NCBI GenBank assembly: GCA_030620215.1
Contig: JAUXFE010000036.1
Location: forward strand, 1 to 6,773
From: Candidatus Peregrinibacteria bacterium
GTDB lineage: Bacteria; Patescibacteria; Gracilibacteria; UM-FILTER-43-11
Length of the DNA stretch: 6,773 nucleotides
Direction: 5' to 3'
The notes beneath the pieces are model-generated. The model had not been told where the DNA came from. It saw only the letters and a program-made list of their open reading frames with translations, and searched no databases. Below are positions 5,615 to 6,773 of the stretch, one piece after another. The position numbers and the translations under genes are program-made. Numbering within the stretch: the stretch's first letter is position 1; each line of letters opens with the position of its first letter.

Positions 5615-5674
5615 AAAAACCAAAGAACCAAAGAACGTCAATTAGTTCTTCGGTTCATAGGTTCTTCGGTTTTT
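5615..5674 (+). repeat. Inverted pair of 8-nt tandem repeats, possibly acting as a terminator or attenuator
   Basis: The left arm has two octamers CCAAAGAA (5620-5627 and 5628-5635); the right arm has three of the complement, TTCTTCGG (5646-5653), TTCATAGG and TTCTTCGG (5662-5669). The outer stem 5615-5628 with 5661-5674 pairs at 13 of 14 positions; an inner stem 5629-5636 with 5645-5652 pairs at 7 of 8, round the loop 5637-5644. The right arm ends in TTTTT (5670-5674), so on the + strand this spacer has the form of an intrinsic terminator, although the T's are themselves paired with A's at 5615-5619. It could reduce read-through from rpsB into tsf. Confidence 0.8.
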
Positions 5675-5681
5675 ATAAATT

Positions 5682-5687
5682 TATAAT
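5682..5687 (+). promoter_or_regulatory. Possible -10 element for tsf
   Basis: A perfect TATAAT stands at 5682-5687, 18 bases before the tsf start codon, directly after the hairpin. There is no recognisable -35 element at 16-18 bases upstream; that place is taken by the repeat arm. Surrounding sequence is almost entirely A/T, so a chance match is easy. If used, the mRNA would have a leader of only about a dozen bases, which would fit the lack of a Shine-Dalgarno site. Confidence 0.3.
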
Positions 5688-5705
5688 TTAATAATAAAAA
5701 AAATC

Positions 5706-6473
5706 ATGAGTATAAGTGCGTCCCAAGTCAGCGCCCTAAGAGCGCGAACAGGAGTATCAATGATGGCTTGCAAAAAAGCCTTGGAAGAAACAAATGGCGA
5801 TGAGGAAAAAGCTATCGATATTCTTCGTAAAAAAGGTGAAGCAAAAGCCGCTACAAAAGCGGGACGTGAAACCAAAGAAGGTTTAATTGTTACAAAAATC
5901 GATGGCAATAAAGCGGTTATAGTCAGCCAATACTGTGAGACAGATTTCGTATCTAAAAACGAAGAATTTCAAGCTATTGCAAATAATGCCGCAGATAAAT
6001 CTCTGTCCGATGGAATAGATCCAGCTAAAGCTGAAGCTGACACTGCTATAAAAGAACTTTTCACAAAATTGGGTGAGAACATGTCTATTGAAATCGATTT
6101 AATAGAAGGGGAGGGTCTTGCCGAATACGTTCATACCAACGGCAAGGTCGGTACAATTATAAATCTGGAGTCAGCTGACGCGGAAAAAGCACGTGATATC
6201 GCTATGCATATTACAGCTATGAATCCAGTTGTTATTAATCCGGAAGACATGCCGGAAGACGTTGTTATCAGAGAGCGTGAAATATGGACAGAACAGCTTA
6301 AAGAAGAAGGCAAACCGGAAGAGATCATGGGTAGGATAATGGAGGGTAAAGAAAAGAAATTCCGCGCAGAATCCGCTCTTATCAAGCAGTCATTCGTAAA
6401 AGATCAGGAGAAAACTATTGAGGAATATCTTGAGGGAAATGTGATTACGAGTTTTGTTCGGAAAGGTATTTAA
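5706..6473 (+). CDS. tsf: Translation elongation factor Ts
   Basis: Nucleotide exchange factor that releases GDP from EF-Tu in the cytoplasm. Residues 5-45 form the UBA-like N-terminal domain with ALRARTGVSMMACKKALEET (10-29) and GDEEKAIDILRKKG (31-44). The core begins at about 55, with YCETDFVSKNEEF at 76-88; the TDFV motif (D80, F81) is the one that reaches the Mg/GDP site of EF-Tu, at the same numbering as E. coli. YVHTNGKVGTII (141-152) and AMHITAMNPVVI (166-177) mark the second core repeat, and FVKDQEKTIEEYL (230-242) the C-terminal helix region. Its 255 residues fall between the short (~200) and E. coli (283) forms; it looks complete. No Shine-Dalgarno sequence lies before the ATG, which follows an A-rich run. 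The usual rpsB-tsf pairing is kept with one gene between them. Confidence 0.97.
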   Translation: MSISASQVSALRARTGVSMMACKKALEETNGDEEKAIDILRKKGEAKAATKAGRETKEGLIVTKIDGNKAVIVSQYCETDFVSKNEEFQAIANNAADKSLSDGIDPAKAEADTAIKELFTKLGENMSIEIDLIEGEGLAEYVHTNGKVGTIINLESADAEKARDIAMHITAMNPVVINPEDMPEDVVIREREIWTEQLKEEGKPEEIMGRIMEGKEKKFRAESALIKQSFVKDQEKTIEEYLEGNVITSFVRKGI

Positions 6474-6494
6474 TTTGTGATTTGAGATTTCTGA
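6474..6494. repeat. Three 7-nt tandem repeats, TTTCTGA family, without an inverted arm
   Basis: TTTGTGA (6474-6480), TTTGAGA (6481-6487) and TTTCTGA (6488-6494) follow the tsf stop codon with no gap. They match the units of the array at 4103-4130 (TTTCTGA and TTTGTGA both occur there). No complementary arm follows; the tsf terminator comes next instead. Confidence 0.75.
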
Positions 6495-6511
6495 TTCCCA
6501 TTTATATACTT

Positions 6512-6544
6512 AAAAACCCTCCCGCTTAGCGGGACGGGTTTTTT
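6512..6544. terminator. Bidirectional intrinsic terminator between tsf and the convergent gene; TTA-loop palindrome copy 3
   Basis: AAAAACCC (6512-6519) pairs with GGGTTTTT (6536-6543) and CCCGC (6521-6525) with GCGGG (6529-6533), around a TTA loop (6526-6528). A single T (6520) bulges on the left and AC (6534-6535) on the right. The + strand ends in six T's (6539-6544), and the minus strand reads GGGTTTTTA, so it can terminate both tsf and the oppositely oriented gene whose stop is at 6558. The inner core is the same sequence as in the palindrome at 5161-5185. Confidence 0.9.
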
Positions 6545-6557
6545 GTTATTTCGTCAT

Positions 6558-6773
6558 TTAGTCCTGTTTCGGCTGAGTAATCCCTTTCATAGTCAATTTA
6601 AACCTTCCTTGTCTTTCATCGATTTCCAGTAATTTAACGTTAACTATCTGACCTTCTTTAACAAGTGTGTTCACGTCTTTAACAAATTCATCGGATATCT
6701 CAGAAACATGAACCATACCTTCTTTACCAGGCATAAATTCAACAATTGCTCCGAACTCCAGAACCTTAGTCAC
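6558..6773 (-). CDS. pnp: C-terminal S1 domain of probable polynucleotide phosphorylase (5' end outside the window)
   Basis: About 72 codons are visible on the minus strand, ending at TAA (6558-6560); the gene runs off the right edge. The GTG at 6771-6773 is probably an internal valine and not the start. The sequence is an S1 (OB-fold) RNA-binding domain: VLEFGAIVEFMPGKEGMVHV (fragment residues 4-23), SEISDEFVKDVNTLVKEGQI, then VNVKLLEIDERQGRFKLTMK close to the end. The 'FGA.VE..PGKEG.VH.SE' wording, with the PGK loop, is that of the C-terminal S1 domain of polynucleotide phosphorylase, the 3'-to-5' phosphorolytic RNase and degradosome component, which typically ends soon after LxLSMK as here. 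Other S1 proteins (ribosomal protein S1, RNase R type, YugI-like) are possible but fit less well. The gene converges on tsf and shares its terminator. Confidence 0.75.
   Translation of the reverse strand: MTKVLEFGAIVEFMPGKEGMVHVSEISDEFVKDVNTLVKEGQIVNVKLLEIDERQGRFKLTMKGITQPKQD

Noticed and set aside
6771..6773. GTG as the start codon of the minus-strand gene
   Set aside because: It is at the window edge and the S1 domain begins upstream of it, so it is most likely an internal valine of a longer protein.

Overview
The window is AT-rich bacterial chromosomal DNA with compact genes. It carries the core translation genes rpsB and tsf, a small sugar-nucleotide/glycosyltransferase cluster, proB and the ends of two more housekeeping genes. 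The gene style (short proteins, few Shine-Dalgarno sites, a DUF4870-like membrane protein) and the repeat-filled spacers suggest an uncultivated lineage such as the Candidate Phyla Radiation (Patescibacteria, Parcubacteria-like). This placement is inference; nothing in the window proves it. TGA is used as a stop (gene ending at 5610), so the code is not the UGA=Gly code of Gracilibacteria/Absconditabacteria.

Layout. Positions 1-106 are the tail of an upstream gene, possibly a class II aminoacyl-tRNA synthetase. Next come proB (236-1315, glutamate 5-kinase), rmlA/rfbA (1459-2244, glucose-1-phosphate thymidylyltransferase), a family 2 glycosyltransferase whose start codon overlaps the rmlA stop (2244-3173), and a second family 2 glycosyltransferase (3318-4100). 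A likely promoter and leader at 4206-4342 precede rpsB (4343-5029). A DUF4870-type membrane protein (5122-5610) lies between rpsB and tsf (5706-6473). A bidirectional terminator (6512-6544) separates tsf from a convergent minus-strand gene, the C-terminal S1 domain of probable polynucleotide phosphorylase (6558-6773). RmlA and the two transferases probably act together in making a cell-surface glycan. rpsB and tsf form the classical translation operon, here interrupted.

The most striking feature is in the spacers. Every spacer of more than a few bases between same-strand genes is filled by short tandem repeats (units of 7, 8 or 12 nt), beginning at or within a few bases of the upstream stop codon. 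In most cases a second array follows whose unit is the reverse complement of the first, so the spacer can fold into one long imperfect hairpin. Unit sequence mostly differs from spacer to spacer, but the architecture is constant. A second small element, a GC-rich palindrome with a TTA loop and a two-base bulge on its 3' side, occurs three times: in a spacer, inside the coding sequence of the DUF4870 gene, and as the core of the tsf terminator. No defence system, CRISPR, transposase, tRNA or rRNA is present. No gene-free stretch exceeds 300 bases.
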